Shown here: piece after piece, positions 17,774-25,711 of the stretch
Position numbering within the stretch: position 1 is the first letter of the stretch
How the letters are laid out: each line of letters begins with the position of its first letter
Assembly (NCBI RefSeq): GCF_046054165.1
Contig: NZ_JBFNXK010000007.1
Coordinates: 124,001-188,000, forward strand
Length of the DNA: 64,000 nucleotides
From: Celerinatantimonas sp046054165
Lineage (GTDB): Bacteria; Pseudomonadota; Gammaproteobacteria; Enterobacterales; Celerinatantimonadaceae
Direction: 5' to 3'
Notes under the pieces: model-generated
The model's database searches: none
What the model saw: only the letters and a program-made list of their open reading frames with translations
What the model was told of the DNA's origin: nothing
Program-made: the position numbers and the translations under genes

Positions 17774-18165
17774 TGAAATATATATTTAATCATTGCTCTA
17801 TTCATGATCACGGTAACGTCATTCTTGATCACAAATAATTGCGAAACAGAGGGAGCTCGATGGCTAATCGAATGAATATAATACCCCCAACTGATCCGCA
17901 ATTTTGAGATTACTGAACTCTATTTATTAAATCAACGTATACCCTATGCTTTTTGTTTTATATTACAGAATATATTGCTGAAATTTTTGAATATTAAAAT
18001 TGTGCATAAATTTAAATAAATCTGACCAAATCATATATCCGGTGATATTTAGTAAGTAAAAGTATATTTATATTATATTTTTCAATAAGTTATAAAAGTA
18101 TTTTACCGGACTTTCATTTGTTTGGCTGTTTTTAAAAAAAGAGTTCTGTCACAAAATGTGAAGTT
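17774..18165. other. AT-rich non-coding stretch
   Basis: No supportable gene. It contains two copies of TGATCAC 22 bases apart (17805-17833 region) and a 15-codon reading frame with a good AGGGAG site near 17860 (starts MANRMNIIPP), which may be a stub of a lost gene. The rest is AT-rich, without clear structure. Confidence 0.4.
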
Positions 18166-18177
18166 TATAGTGATCTC

Positions 18178-18287
18178 TGGCGTGAATTTCGAAAATATTG
18201 GAACACAAGGTATCCAGATGGTGTTAGCTTGTAGTTGTATCAATTGACTACCTTTACTATCGACTACCGCCTTCGGGCGGTTTTTTT
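18178..18287 (+). ncRNA. Candidate small RNA with intrinsic terminator
   Basis: A strong terminator at 18266-18287 is not attached to any ORF. About 95 bases upstream is a possible -10 (TATAGT at 18166-18171) preceded by the dyad TCACA-AAA-TGTGA (18149-18161). The body contains a second stem (GTAGT pairing with ACTAC near 18231-18251) before an unpaired linker and the terminator, an organisation usual for Hfq-binding small RNAs. No known sRNA family was recognised, and the -35 is weak. Confidence 0.35.
18266..18287 (+). terminator. Strong orphan rho-independent terminator
   Basis: ACCGCC-TTCG-GGCGGT, a stable UUCG tetraloop hairpin, is followed by seven T. No ORF ends shortly upstream, hence the small-RNA proposal. 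Confidence 0.9.
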
Positions 18288-18545
18288 ATCATACTCCTAT
18301 AAAGTAGGTGCCCTACTAGCCAAAAGATGACAGTATTCTGGTTGAATGTGTATAACCAATACAAACGAAGCCGGAATATTATTTTGTACATTACCGGTAT
18401 AGCCAATTTCCGCATTTTGATCATGAGTTTCTAAGGTTGCAGTTTGACTTGATTCAAGCTATCTGAATGACAGTCTGCATATCAACTTTAGAAGTCTTGG
18501 TATTTCCTGCTACATAGGATTGCTGGTAATGACAGTGCAATCTAA

Positions 18546-18782
18546 TTAGCTAAGATAGTCTTTTGCTATGGTATTGTTTGGAGAGCAGATCAGGTAATCA
18601 ACGTCTTCAAATGTCATAAACGGGTATGAGCCTAATGCCTCTATTTTGTCCTCAGTACACAGTGCAACAATCGCTCCAGCTTTAGAGGCTGCATGGTGTT
18701 TGAATTCACCATCACTGATAGTGAATAGCGCTGAATCCTGCTGCTGATAACCAACCACAAATCCCCATAAAGCAGAGGTCAA
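18546..18782 (-). pseudogene. C-terminal fragment of a DeoR-type sugar regulator
   Basis: A 78-codon reading frame (TTG at 18782, stop codon in frame just upstream) encodes only what looks like the C-terminal part of a sugar-phosphate-sensing regulator: SDGEFKHHAASKAGAIVALCTEDKIEALG, then FEDVDYLICSPN. This is similar in layout to the end of the DeoR effector domain, where a conserved DxxKF-like stretch is followed by a D-x-L-I-T segment. The helix-turn-helix N-terminus is absent. It abuts, head to head, a broken acetyltransferase gene, so I read it as a remnant. The family call is tentative. Confidence 0.4.
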
Positions 18783-18798
18783 ATTGAAATTTGTTTAA

Positions 18799-19135
18799 CG
18801 CGACTACGGCTGCAATATCTATATCGGCTCCAATTTTTTCACCAATTACGATTGTGTCATTCCGGATTGTGCCGAAGTATACTTTGGTGATAACTGCCTG
18901 TTGGGTCCTCAAGTGGGGATCTATACCGTGACACATCCAATTGACCCAATCGAGCGAGCCAGAGGGAGTCTGCAAAGCCAATTCACTTTGGGTAACAATG
19001 TGGTTGTTGCCTCTGGCAAGTGTGGGCACTAAGCGTTTTGGTGACAACCTCGTCATTGGTGGTAATCCAGCACGTATTCTTCGTGAACTTAAATGTGTAT
19101 CGGACATGACATCAGAAGGGAAGGAAGCGAAATAA
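18799..19135 (+). pseudogene. Frameshifted maltose/galactoside O-acetyltransferase remnant
   Basis: The plus strand from 18799 encodes a clear left-handed beta-helix acetyltransferase core: RDYGCNIYIGSNFFTNYDCV, then GDNCLLGPQVGIYTVTHPID, matching Maa/LacA proteins. An in-frame stop (18796-18798) precedes it, the first 60 or so residues of the family are missing, and a segment equivalent to IGGNxxILPGVxIG is deleted. The frame then shifts near 19020, after which another frame gives RFGDNLVIGGNPARILREL. The remnant ends by overlapping the start codon of the next gene. It acylated a sugar when intact (family knowledge), but the gene is clearly dead. Confidence 0.8.
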
Positions 19136-19653
19136 TGAGAACAAATCCATATATTGGTGAAGTTGTATTGAATGAAACTCAGATTCAAGAAGGAGTCAAA
19201 CAGGTTGCTCAACAGCTTAATCAACAATTTGATGATGCTGTCGTGATTACCGTCGTCCCTGGTGGAATATTATTTACGGCTGATCTTGTTCGCCAGTTAT
19301 CCTTTGATATCAGTATGGATTATATCTCTTGCCCGCATACCCCCGGAGATAGAAATAATTGCTCTGCAATTGTATATCACCAGAACATCAATGTTACGGG
19401 AAGAAATGTCATTTTGATTGATGATGCGATTGAATCAGGAGGCACGATGAAGCGCCTGATTGAGCATTTGAGTAACAATTTTGATATTAAGTCGTTATCC
19501 ATAGCAACTCTGTTTGTGAAACCCAGTCGAATCAATATTCCAGTTCCTCAATACTTTGCTTATGAAATGGAGAATGATGAGCTGTTGGTCGGTTATGGCC
19601 TGCCGTGGAAAGATAAGTCCCGTAACCTACCTTTCATATCTAAAGTGATTTAA
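19135..19653 (+). CDS. Hypoxanthine phosphoribosyltransferase-like protein
   Basis: A 172-aa type-I phosphoribosyltransferase. The PRPP-binding motif is VILIDDAIESGGTM (about residues 98-111, acidic pair DD), and the C-terminal LLVGYGLPWKDKSRNLPFI matches the purine-base-binding end of HPRT enzymes. TVVPGGILFTADLVRQL corresponds to the loop around the PRPP pyrophosphate site. It is expected to salvage a purine base to its nucleotide in the cytosol. The start at 19135 has GGAAGG 8 bases upstream; the frame is open 14 codons further, inside the pseudogene. It is divergent enough from standard Hpt that another base or a non-salvage role is possible. Confidence 0.75.
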   Translation: MRTNPYIGEVVLNETQIQEGVKQVAQQLNQQFDDAVVITVVPGGILFTADLVRQLSFDISMDYISCPHTPGDRNNCSAIVYHQNINVTGRNVILIDDAIESGGTMKRLIEHLSNNFDIKSLSIATLFVKPSRINIPVPQYFAYEMENDELLVGYGLPWKDKSRNLPFISKVI

Positions 19654-19873
19654 TTTCTACCAGACTGAATCGCTACCGTTTGGTCTAAACAACAATGGCT
19701 TCAAGTCGACGGCAAAGCTTTGCTATTCTCTATCAGAAAAGAGTTAGAGCTTCTTATTGGGGTAAAGTAACCGTGAACGTTGAATGTCACTATGAAATTT
19801 TTGAGTAAATACGTCATTCGTGGTTGATGAAGATCTATATGTTTTTTTGGGGCTAAGCTATATCACTCATTCC

Positions 19874-19904
19874 ATGAAGTGACATGCTCGCTTTGTCACT
19901 TCAT
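19874..19904. other. Perfect 11-bp stem-loop upstream of the GNAT gene
   Basis: ATGAAGTGACA and TGTCACTTCAT pair perfectly around a nine-base loop. Only TTTA follows, so termination would be weak. It ends 40 bases before the start codon of the acetyltransferase and may be an operator or mRNA element. Confidence 0.6.
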
Positions 19905-19943
19905 TTACGCGTATGGATTTTCTATTTGGGCATTAGGATCGCA

Positions 19944-20417
19944 ATGAATATACAAACCTACTCAGAAGACAAGGCGAGGGAGATCGCTGAGCTATTTTAT
20001 CAATCTGTACATGCCGTTGATTCATTGGTATATACCGCTGCACAAAAAGATGCTTGGGCACCAGCCCCTATTGATTATGTACGTTGGTCTGAGCGACTGG
20101 CGATAAAAAATCCGTTTCTAGCTATCATTAGAGGTCGTGTGGCTGGATTTATTGAATTAGATGCTGATGGCCATATTGATGGTACTTATACGCATCCCGA
20201 TTATCAGGGAATTGGAGTCGCATCTGCCTTGTATGAACATTTGCTAAAGGAAGCAAATATCCGCAATATCAATCGGTTGTATGTTGAAGCTTCGCTGATT
20301 GCTAAGCCATTTTTTGAGAAGCGTGGTTTTTCTGTGGTGAAAAAAAACGAAGTAGATCGGCAGGGTGTGTCCTTGGTTAATTTTTCAATGGAGAAATATC
20401 TAGGTGATATCTCGTGA
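19944..20417 (+). CDS. GNAT-family N-acetyltransferase (YafP-like)
   Basis: A 157-aa single-domain acetyl-CoA-dependent acetyltransferase. The acetyl-CoA pyrophosphate loop is seen in HPDYQGIGVASALYEHLL (Q-x-x-G-x-G/A type), preceded by the beta-4 strand DGHIDGTYTHPD and followed by LYVEASLIAKPFFEKRGFSVVKK, a segment typical of YafP-like proteins. The substrate is not predictable. Start 19944 is preferred (AGGA site) over an open frame extending 60 bases upstream across the hairpin. The next gene begins 26 bases downstream on the same strand. Confidence 0.8.
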   Translation: MNIQTYSEDKAREIAELFYQSVHAVDSLVYTAAQKDAWAPAPIDYVRWSERLAIKNPFLAIIRGRVAGFIELDADGHIDGTYTHPDYQGIGVASALYEHLLKEANIRNINRLYVEASLIAKPFFEKRGFSVVKKNEVDRQGVSLVNFSMEKYLGDIS

Positions 20418-20443
20418 GCTTTTGTCTCAATTTGTAGGGGGGT

Positions 20444-21217
20444 ATGGATTTGCTAGGCGAAATTGAGTTATTTGATAGCCATTTACATATTATTGATCCT
20501 CGTTTCCCGTTGATCCCAAATCATGGATATTTGCCAGAGGCATTTACCTGTGATGATTATTTAGCCCGTTTATCACAATATAAACTCGTCGGTGGGGTTG
20601 TTGTCTCCGGTTCTTTTCAGGGGTTTGATCAAAGTTATCTTTTATCGGCGCTTAAGTCGCTAGGTGCATCTTATGTGGGGGTGACCCAATTGCCCTATGC
20701 CACATCGGATCAGCAAATTATGCAACTTGATGCTGCGGGTGTGCGAGCGCTGAGATTTAACTTATACCGAGGTGGCTCGGAAAACGTGAAGCATATGGTT
20801 TCAATGGCCCATCGGGTCTATGATCGGGTTGGTTGGCATGTTGAGTTGTACGTTGATGCTACCAAACTAGAGGAATTGTCGGTGATCTTAAATCAATTGC
20901 CTGCGGTTTGTATTGATCATTTAGGTATGAGCAAACAGGGGTTGCCTTACCTATTAAAACTTGCTGAGAAAGGTGTCAAAATTAAAGCAACTGGGTTTGG
21001 TCGTATAGATTTTAAAGCATCAGAAGCCATCAGATTACTTTATTTAGCTAATCCGGAATCACTGATGTTCGGTTCTGATTTGCCATCAACCAGAGCCCCT
21101 ATTCCTTTTCAGCATAGCGATATTGATATTGTTTTAGAGACCCTCGGAGGCGAGGCGGCTCAAAATGTTTTTAAAGAAAACGCCATGACATTTTATAATT
21201 TAAAAAGCAGAGAATAA
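20444..21217 (+). CDS. Amidohydrolase-family (TIM-barrel) hydrolase
   Basis: A 257-aa metal-dependent hydrolase of the amidohydrolase-2 type. The N-terminal metal motif HxH is in FDSHLHIIDP (residues 10-19), a strand-end His occurs in VCIDHLGM, and the C-terminal catalytic Asp is in LMFGSDLPSTRAP. This is the layout of LigI-like lactonases and related decarboxylases; the substrate is unknown. A GGGGGG run just before the ATG may act as ribosome site. It follows the GNAT gene by 26 bases and may be co-transcribed with it. Confidence 0.8.
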   Translation: MDLLGEIELFDSHLHIIDPRFPLIPNHGYLPEAFTCDDYLARLSQYKLVGGVVVSGSFQGFDQSYLLSALKSLGASYVGVTQLPYATSDQQIMQLDAAGVRALRFNLYRGGSENVKHMVSMAHRVYDRVGWHVELYVDATKLEELSVILNQLPAVCIDHLGMSKQGLPYLLKLAEKGVKIKATGFGRIDFKASEAIRLLYLANPESLMFGSDLPSTRAPIPFQHSDIDIVLETLGGEAAQNVFKENAMTFYNLKSRE

Positions 21218-21301
21218 ATCAAAACTGTTGGCAGTGCCAAGACACGGCTGTGTTGGTTGTATGGAATAGTTTTTTAGAATTGTTTAAATGATGGGGACAT
21301 A

Positions 21302-21517
21302 ATGTCTAAGTATATAGAAGAACAATTAAAACATTGTCATCATTGTAAAAGAGTCACAAAACACTATCGAAATAATCAAAAATCGAGTGGATTTATGCTG
21401 TTGGTGCATTTGGTTTTGACCATATGTACTTCAGGGATCTGGTTAATTTTAGTGATTATTTGGAAAATATTGAACGCTAAAATTGGTGGTTGGAAGTGCA
21501 GTGAGTGTGGCCATTAA
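21302..21517 (+). CDS. Small zinc-ribbon membrane protein
   Basis: A 71-aa protein with CHHCKRV (residues 12-18) and CSEC (67-70), i.e. two Cys-x-x-Cys knuckles that together could bind one zinc, flanking a hydrophobic segment (about 31-54: FMLLVHLVLTICTSGIWLIL). It is therefore likely a single- or hairpin-spanning membrane protein with a split cytoplasmic zinc ribbon. A GGGGAC site precedes the ATG. No function is known to me. Neighbours are accessory genes of mixed type. Confidence 0.6.
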   Translation: MSKYIEEQLKHCHHCKRVTKHYRNNQKSSGFMLLVHLVLTICTSGIWLILVIIWKILNAKIGGWKCSECGH

Positions 21518-21669
21518 CCACAAATTGATTACGAACGGTGAAACCATCAGAAGCTGGTGCTGCCTTGGCATTGAATGGGACTGAAATTCAACAATGAAAA
21601 ATCAATAATCCTGACTAGATTTGTAAAAAGTTTTTGGTTAGGGCTCTCTTAGCTTCAGGAAATTTGAAT

Positions 21670-22596
21670 GTGCAAGAAAAGGTAAAATATATATGGTTAG
21701 CCCTGTTGTTTTTGGGGTGGAGTTTTGCAGTATCGGCGAAGCCTGATATGACTATTGGCAGTTGGAATTTAGATTGGTTGGATCAACGCAATTCATCAAA
21801 AGGACCGGTACGTGATGCTGATGATTATGAGCAGCTGTCACGGTTGTTTGCAAAGACCAATATTGATGTGTTGGGATTTCAGGAGGTCGCCAGTCAGGCG
21901 GATATTCGTCAGGTTGTTGGCACCAATTATCAGATAGAATTATCGCATCGGGCTGAGTCTGGCGATCCTCGTCAATGGCCTCAATATACGGGGTTTGCTA
22001 TCCGTCGGGGGATCGCATACCAGCGTCATCTGGATTTGGTTTTGGACGTAACGCATGGGCATCAATTGCGTAACGGTATTGATATAACATTACTTGATGG
22101 ACGGAAGCCTTATTTACGACTGTTGGTTGTACACTTGAAAAGCCGTTGTTTTTCTCAGAAGAAACGGCCAACGCATCAGAAGTCTAATGGGAGTTGTTAT
22201 ACGCTGTATTTGCAATCGCTTCGATTGCAAAAATGGGTTGCTGATCGAGAGAGGGAAGGGATCCCCTTTATGATTGTAGGCGATTTTAATCGTCGCATGG
22301 CTCAGGATCCTAATGATTGGTTATTGCGAACGTTATCTTCGGGCGACTCTGGTAAAGCAATTCCTCTGATTTTAGCGACGCGATTGCATCAAAGTCATTG
22401 TCTGGTGGGTTATCGAGATAAAAATCAGGTTTATGTGAAACGATATACAGCGTATATCGATCATCTGATTTATGACCAAGATGCTCAGCAACATGTTCGT
22501 CCTCATTCTTTTCAAGAACTTTCACCCACGGCAGAAATGGTGCGGCAGATTCAACTGAGCGATCATTGTCCGATCTTTTTGCAGTATCGTCCTTAA
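21670..22596 (+). CDS. Exported endonuclease/exonuclease/phosphatase-family protein
   Basis: A 308-aa protein with a signal peptide (cleavage after FAVSA) and an EEP catalytic domain. IGSWNLDWLD contains the first catalytic Asn, GFQEVAS the metal Glu, VVHLKSRC a conserved His, GDFNRRM the catalytic Asp/Asn pair and LSDHCPIF the terminal His. It may be a secreted nuclease or phosphodiesterase. I start at the GTG at 21670, which has AGGA 9 bases upstream and puts a normal signal peptide at the N-terminus; an upstream TTG (21634) is less convincing. No terminator was seen after it. Confidence 0.8.
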   Translation: MQEKVKYIWLALLFLGWSFAVSAKPDMTIGSWNLDWLDQRNSSKGPVRDADDYEQLSRLFAKTNIDVLGFQEVASQADIRQVVGTNYQIELSHRAESGDPRQWPQYTGFAIRRGIAYQRHLDLVLDVTHGHQLRNGIDITLLDGRKPYLRLLVVHLKSRCFSQKKRPTHQKSNGSCYTLYLQSLRLQKWVADREREGIPFMIVGDFNRRMAQDPNDWLLRTLSSGDSGKAIPLILATRLHQSHCLVGYRDKNQVYVKRYTAYIDHLIYDQDAQQHVRPHSFQELSPTAEMVRQIQLSDHCPIFLQYRP

Positions 22597-22782
22597 GCGC
22601 TGTTGGTGTTGCCTGATCAGACGATTGAACGCGGTATCATTGGTGCATAATCTTGATAATTTCGGTGATTGACAGAAAACAGGTTTAGTTGTTGATATAA
22701 GTCAGTTGATTTGAAAATAAATGATTTTAAATCAATCCATTAGATATACATTCTCTTTTATTTATAAAAATATTTATAGTTA

Positions 22783-22798
22783 TGTGACCGGTTTCACA
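22783..22798. promoter_or_regulatory. Perfect CRP box upstream of the GH3 gene
   Basis: TGTGA-CCGGTT-TCACA is a full match to the CRP consensus. It lies in the 460-bp gap before the beta-glucosidase gene, 260 bases upstream of the chosen start, implying a long leader or further control elements. The rest of the gap shows no gene. Confidence 0.75.
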
Positions 22799-23057
22799 AG
22801 TTTTTAATGAGCTATTTATTAGTTTTGTATCGTTAGGTACTGTTTATCTTTAACGATGGGTCTTTAATGGGTTGTGTTTGATATATCTTGTTTTGGCCTA
22901 TTTGCACGAAAGTTTGTTAGGGACTATATGGGCTGAAAGTGCATTTTATTTATTCTTGAAGATAAATAGCTTTCAATGATTCAGGCATGGCCTGGATGGC
23001 TATCGCTTATTCCTATTGACTGATGTATTAATCCAGCCTTTTTCCGAGAAATCCAAA

Positions 23058-25451
23058 ATGATTATGACAAAATTTTCGATGATTTCACTTTCTGTGGTAA
23101 CGGCATTCTCTATGTCAATGTCCGGATGTTCGGACTCATCATCAACATCTCAGGGTTCTCTTCAGCCGGTGAATGATGTGGCTAAGGCCTCGGCGTTGGT
23201 TGCAAAAATGACTCCTGAAGAAAAGCTAAGTTTGTTATCTGGCCCAGGGTTTTCAAGGCAGACTTCAGCAGCACTGAAGCCGGAACATCTTGAGGGTGAT
23301 GTTGTGGGTATCGCCGGCTATATTAATGGCGTAAATAATTCGCAGGTAAATATCCCCCCAGTAAAATTGGCAGATGGTCCAGCGGGAGTTCGATTATCTC
23401 CCATTCGAGAGCATGATCCCAAACGCTATTACGCTACCGCTTGGCCCATTGGTTCACTGCTCGCTTCATCATGGGATCCGCAGTTGGTGCAACGTGTTGG
23501 TCAGGCTTTCGGTCAGGAAGCAAAAGAGCTGGGCATTGATTTTTTGCTGGCTCCGGGAATGGATATTCAGCGTAATCCTTTAAATGGTCGAAACTTTGAA
23601 TATTATTCAGAAGATCCATTGTTATCCGGAAAAATGAGTGCGGCAATGGTCGAGGGGATCCAGAGTAATGGGGTCGGTGCGACGATTAAACATTTTGTGG
23701 CAAATAACTCTGAAACCAATCGGCATAATATAGATGAAATCATGACTCCAAGAAGTTTAAGAGAGATTTATTTACGGGGTTTCCATATTGCTATTGAGAA
23801 TGCGCAGCCTTGGGCGCTTATGACTTCGTATAATAAAATAAACGGTGTTTATACGAATGCTCGCAAAGATCTTCTCACCACGATTGCTCGTCAGGAATGG
23901 GGGTTTAAAGGACTGATAATGTCTGATTGGTTTGCGGGCGATTTAGATCATGTTGAGCAGCAGGTTCAGGCGGGTAATGATTTAATTGAGCCTGGTGGTG
24001 ACGATGTCTATAACCATTTGCTTCAGGCTTATCAAAACGGCACATTGAGTCCACAGGTTTTGGATCAAAGCGCAACTCATATTGTAACGCAGGTGATCAA
24101 AACTCCGACTTATCATCATTATCCTTACGCTGGGGTTGCTCAGCATAAACCTTGGCATGCTCAACTATCCCGAGAAGCCGCTACCGAAAGCATGGTCTTA
24201 CTGAAAAATTCCGGGGCGACTCTGCCGATTCATCCGGAACAGAGTATCGCTAGTTTTGGTATCGCTCAAGTAAATACCTATAAAGGTGGTACCGGTAGTG
24301 GTGATGTGCACGCCCCTCACATTATTAATATCGCTGAGGGATTGGCTCATCAATTTACGGTGAATCGTGAACTTCAGCAATTTTATACGCAGTATTTCAA
24401 TGTTCATAAACAAGAAGCTCCGGGGGCACTGGGGACGATAGGAAATGAGATGTTGTATACCTGTGATGAGCCCTCCATTGGATCTGCAATGTTACAGACC
24501 TATGCGCGTCAGAATGATATCGCCGTGATTACCATTGGTCGGTTAGCGGGAGAAGGTCGTGATCGGAGTCCGGGTAAAGGTGATTATCTGTTAAGTGACA
24601 ATGAACAGACATTGATTAAACAGGTCTCTCAGGCATTTCATCAACAGCATAAAAAAGTGGTTGTGGTCTTGAATATTCCGGGAGTGATCGATACTGAGTG
24701 GTCCAATCAAGTCGATAGTATTCTGCTGGCCTATATGCCAGGGCAGGAAGCCGGGGATGCCGTAGCCGATATACTATCGGGACGAGTTTCACCCAGCGGC
24801 AAACTGGCACAGACTTTCCCATTGCACTACCGCGATGTTCCATCATCTCAAACCTTCCCCGGGGTGGATACCGATGACGATCAATTACCGGATGTTGAGT
24901 ATTACAACGAAGGGATTTATGTTGGATATCGGTACTATGATACTTTTCATAAGCCGGTCGCATATCCTTTCGGATTCGGGTTGTCTTATACCTCGTTTAC
25001 TTATCAGAACCGCTCACTGGTCCAGAATACCATCAATTCGTTGGGTGCCCGAGGCCATATTCAATTATCGGTTGATGTTCGCAATAGCGGAAAACGTATC
25101 GGTAAAGAGGTCGCTGAAGTCTATATTGCTGCACCACAGCGAGTTTTGGATAAACCTGCGATTGAGTTAAAAGCGTTTGCCAAAACTAAATGGCTGAAAT
25201 CCGGAGTACAGCAGCGGTTATTATTGGATATCCCGGCTGAGATCTTGGCCAGTTTTGATGTGAACCACAATCAGTGGATCATCGAGCCCGGAGTTTATAA
25301 AGCCTATATTGCCGCTTCGTCCGATGTGAGTGACATCATCCCCGTGCAGTTTAACATTAACCATCTGGTCATTGTTCGCCAGACTACTCCTGAAGTATTA
25401 GCACTTCCCCAAGGTATTTCGCAAAGCTCATTTGTGAATATTCATCAGTAG
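23058..25451 (+). CDS. Lipoprotein beta-glucosidase, glycoside hydrolase family 3
   Basis: The 797-aa enzyme has a lipoprotein signal (VTAFSMSMSGC), a Ser/Thr-rich linker, the GH3 N-terminal barrel (LADGPAGVRLS; GIDFLLAPGMDIQRNPLNGRNFEYYSEDP; GATIKHFVANNSE with the KH pair; the nucleophile Asp in IMSDWFAG), the C-terminal GH3 sandwich (SMVLLKNSGATLPIH; LAYMPGQEAGDAVADIL; PFGFGLSYTSF) and a fibronectin-III-like end (about 700-790). It should hydrolyse beta-glucosides or related oligosaccharides at the cell surface or periplasm. Start: the ATG at 23058 puts the signal peptide correctly; an upstream TTG at 23016 is open but unlikely. The upstream CRP box implies catabolite control. Confidence 0.9.
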   Translation: MIMTKFSMISLSVVTAFSMSMSGCSDSSSTSQGSLQPVNDVAKASALVAKMTPEEKLSLLSGPGFSRQTSAALKPEHLEGDVVGIAGYINGVNNSQVNIPPVKLADGPAGVRLSPIREHDPKRYYATAWPIGSLLASSWDPQLVQRVGQAFGQEAKELGIDFLLAPGMDIQRNPLNGRNFEYYSEDPLLSGKMSAAMVEGIQSNGVGATIKHFVANNSETNRHNIDEIMTPRSLREIYLRGFHIAIENAQPWALMTSYNKINGVYTNARKDLLTTIARQEWGFKGLIMSDWFAGDLDHVEQQVQAGNDLIEPGGDDVYNHLLQAYQNGTLSPQVLDQSATHIVTQVIKTPTYHHYPYAGVAQHKPWHAQLSREAATESMVLLKNSGATLPIHPEQSIASFGIAQVNTYKGGTGSGDVHAPHIINIAEGLAHQFTVNRELQQFYTQYFNVHKQEAPGALGTIGNEMLYTCDEPSIGSAMLQTYARQNDIAVITIGRLAGEGRDRSPGKGDYLLSDNEQTLIKQVSQAFHQQHKKVVVVLNIPGVIDTEWSNQVDSILLAYMPGQEAGDAVADILSGRVSPSGKLAQTFPLHYRDVPSSQTFPGVDTDDDQLPDVEYYNEGIYVGYRYYDTFHKPVAYPFGFGLSYTSFTYQNRSLVQNTINSLGARGHIQLSVDVRNSGKRIGKEVAEVYIAAPQRVLDKPAIELKAFAKTKWLKSGVQQRLLLDIPAEILASFDVNHNQWIIEPGVYKAYIAASSDVSDIIPVQFNINHLVIVRQTTPEVLALPQGISQSSFVNIHQ

Positions 25452-25462
25452 TGTCTCTCTTT

Positions 25463-25485
25463 ACAGGCCCGGTCATCGGGCCTGT
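25463..25485 (+). other. Stem-loop after the GH3 gene
   Basis: ACAGGCCCG and CGGGCCTGT form a perfect 9-bp GC-rich stem 12 bases after the stop codon. There is no T tract, so it may be a 3' stabiliser or a rho-assisted terminator. Confidence 0.6.
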
Positions 25486-25711
25486 TATCGATGTGCTTTC
25501 AACTCGATTTGGCATTGTTTGAGATAGGGCATGCATAAAGTTTAAGACCTTGATCTGAAGGTGAATCTGCGTATCAGCAATATAGAGTATTATCACTTAT
25601 ACTCTCAACAGACCCTAGTTGACTGATGTTAATCGTACCAATATCAGTATCTGTTGTTGATAGAAAAAGGGCCTCATTCAAATGAATCTTTTTTCATAAG
25701 GATAAAAGCCG

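Noticed and set aside
17858..17910. 15-codon ORF (MANRMNIIPP...) with a good AGGGAG site
   Set aside because: Too short to support, with no recognisable product; noted only as a possible stub of a lost gene.
18149..18161. TCACA-AAA-TGTGA as a CRP site
   Set aside because: Half-sites are in the wrong order and spacing for CRP (TGTGA-N6-TCACA); kept only as a dyad near the sRNA candidate.
19694..19807. 37-codon ORF starting MASSRRQSF between the HPRT-like and GNAT genes
   Set aside because: No ribosome site and no recognisable features; likely chance or debris.
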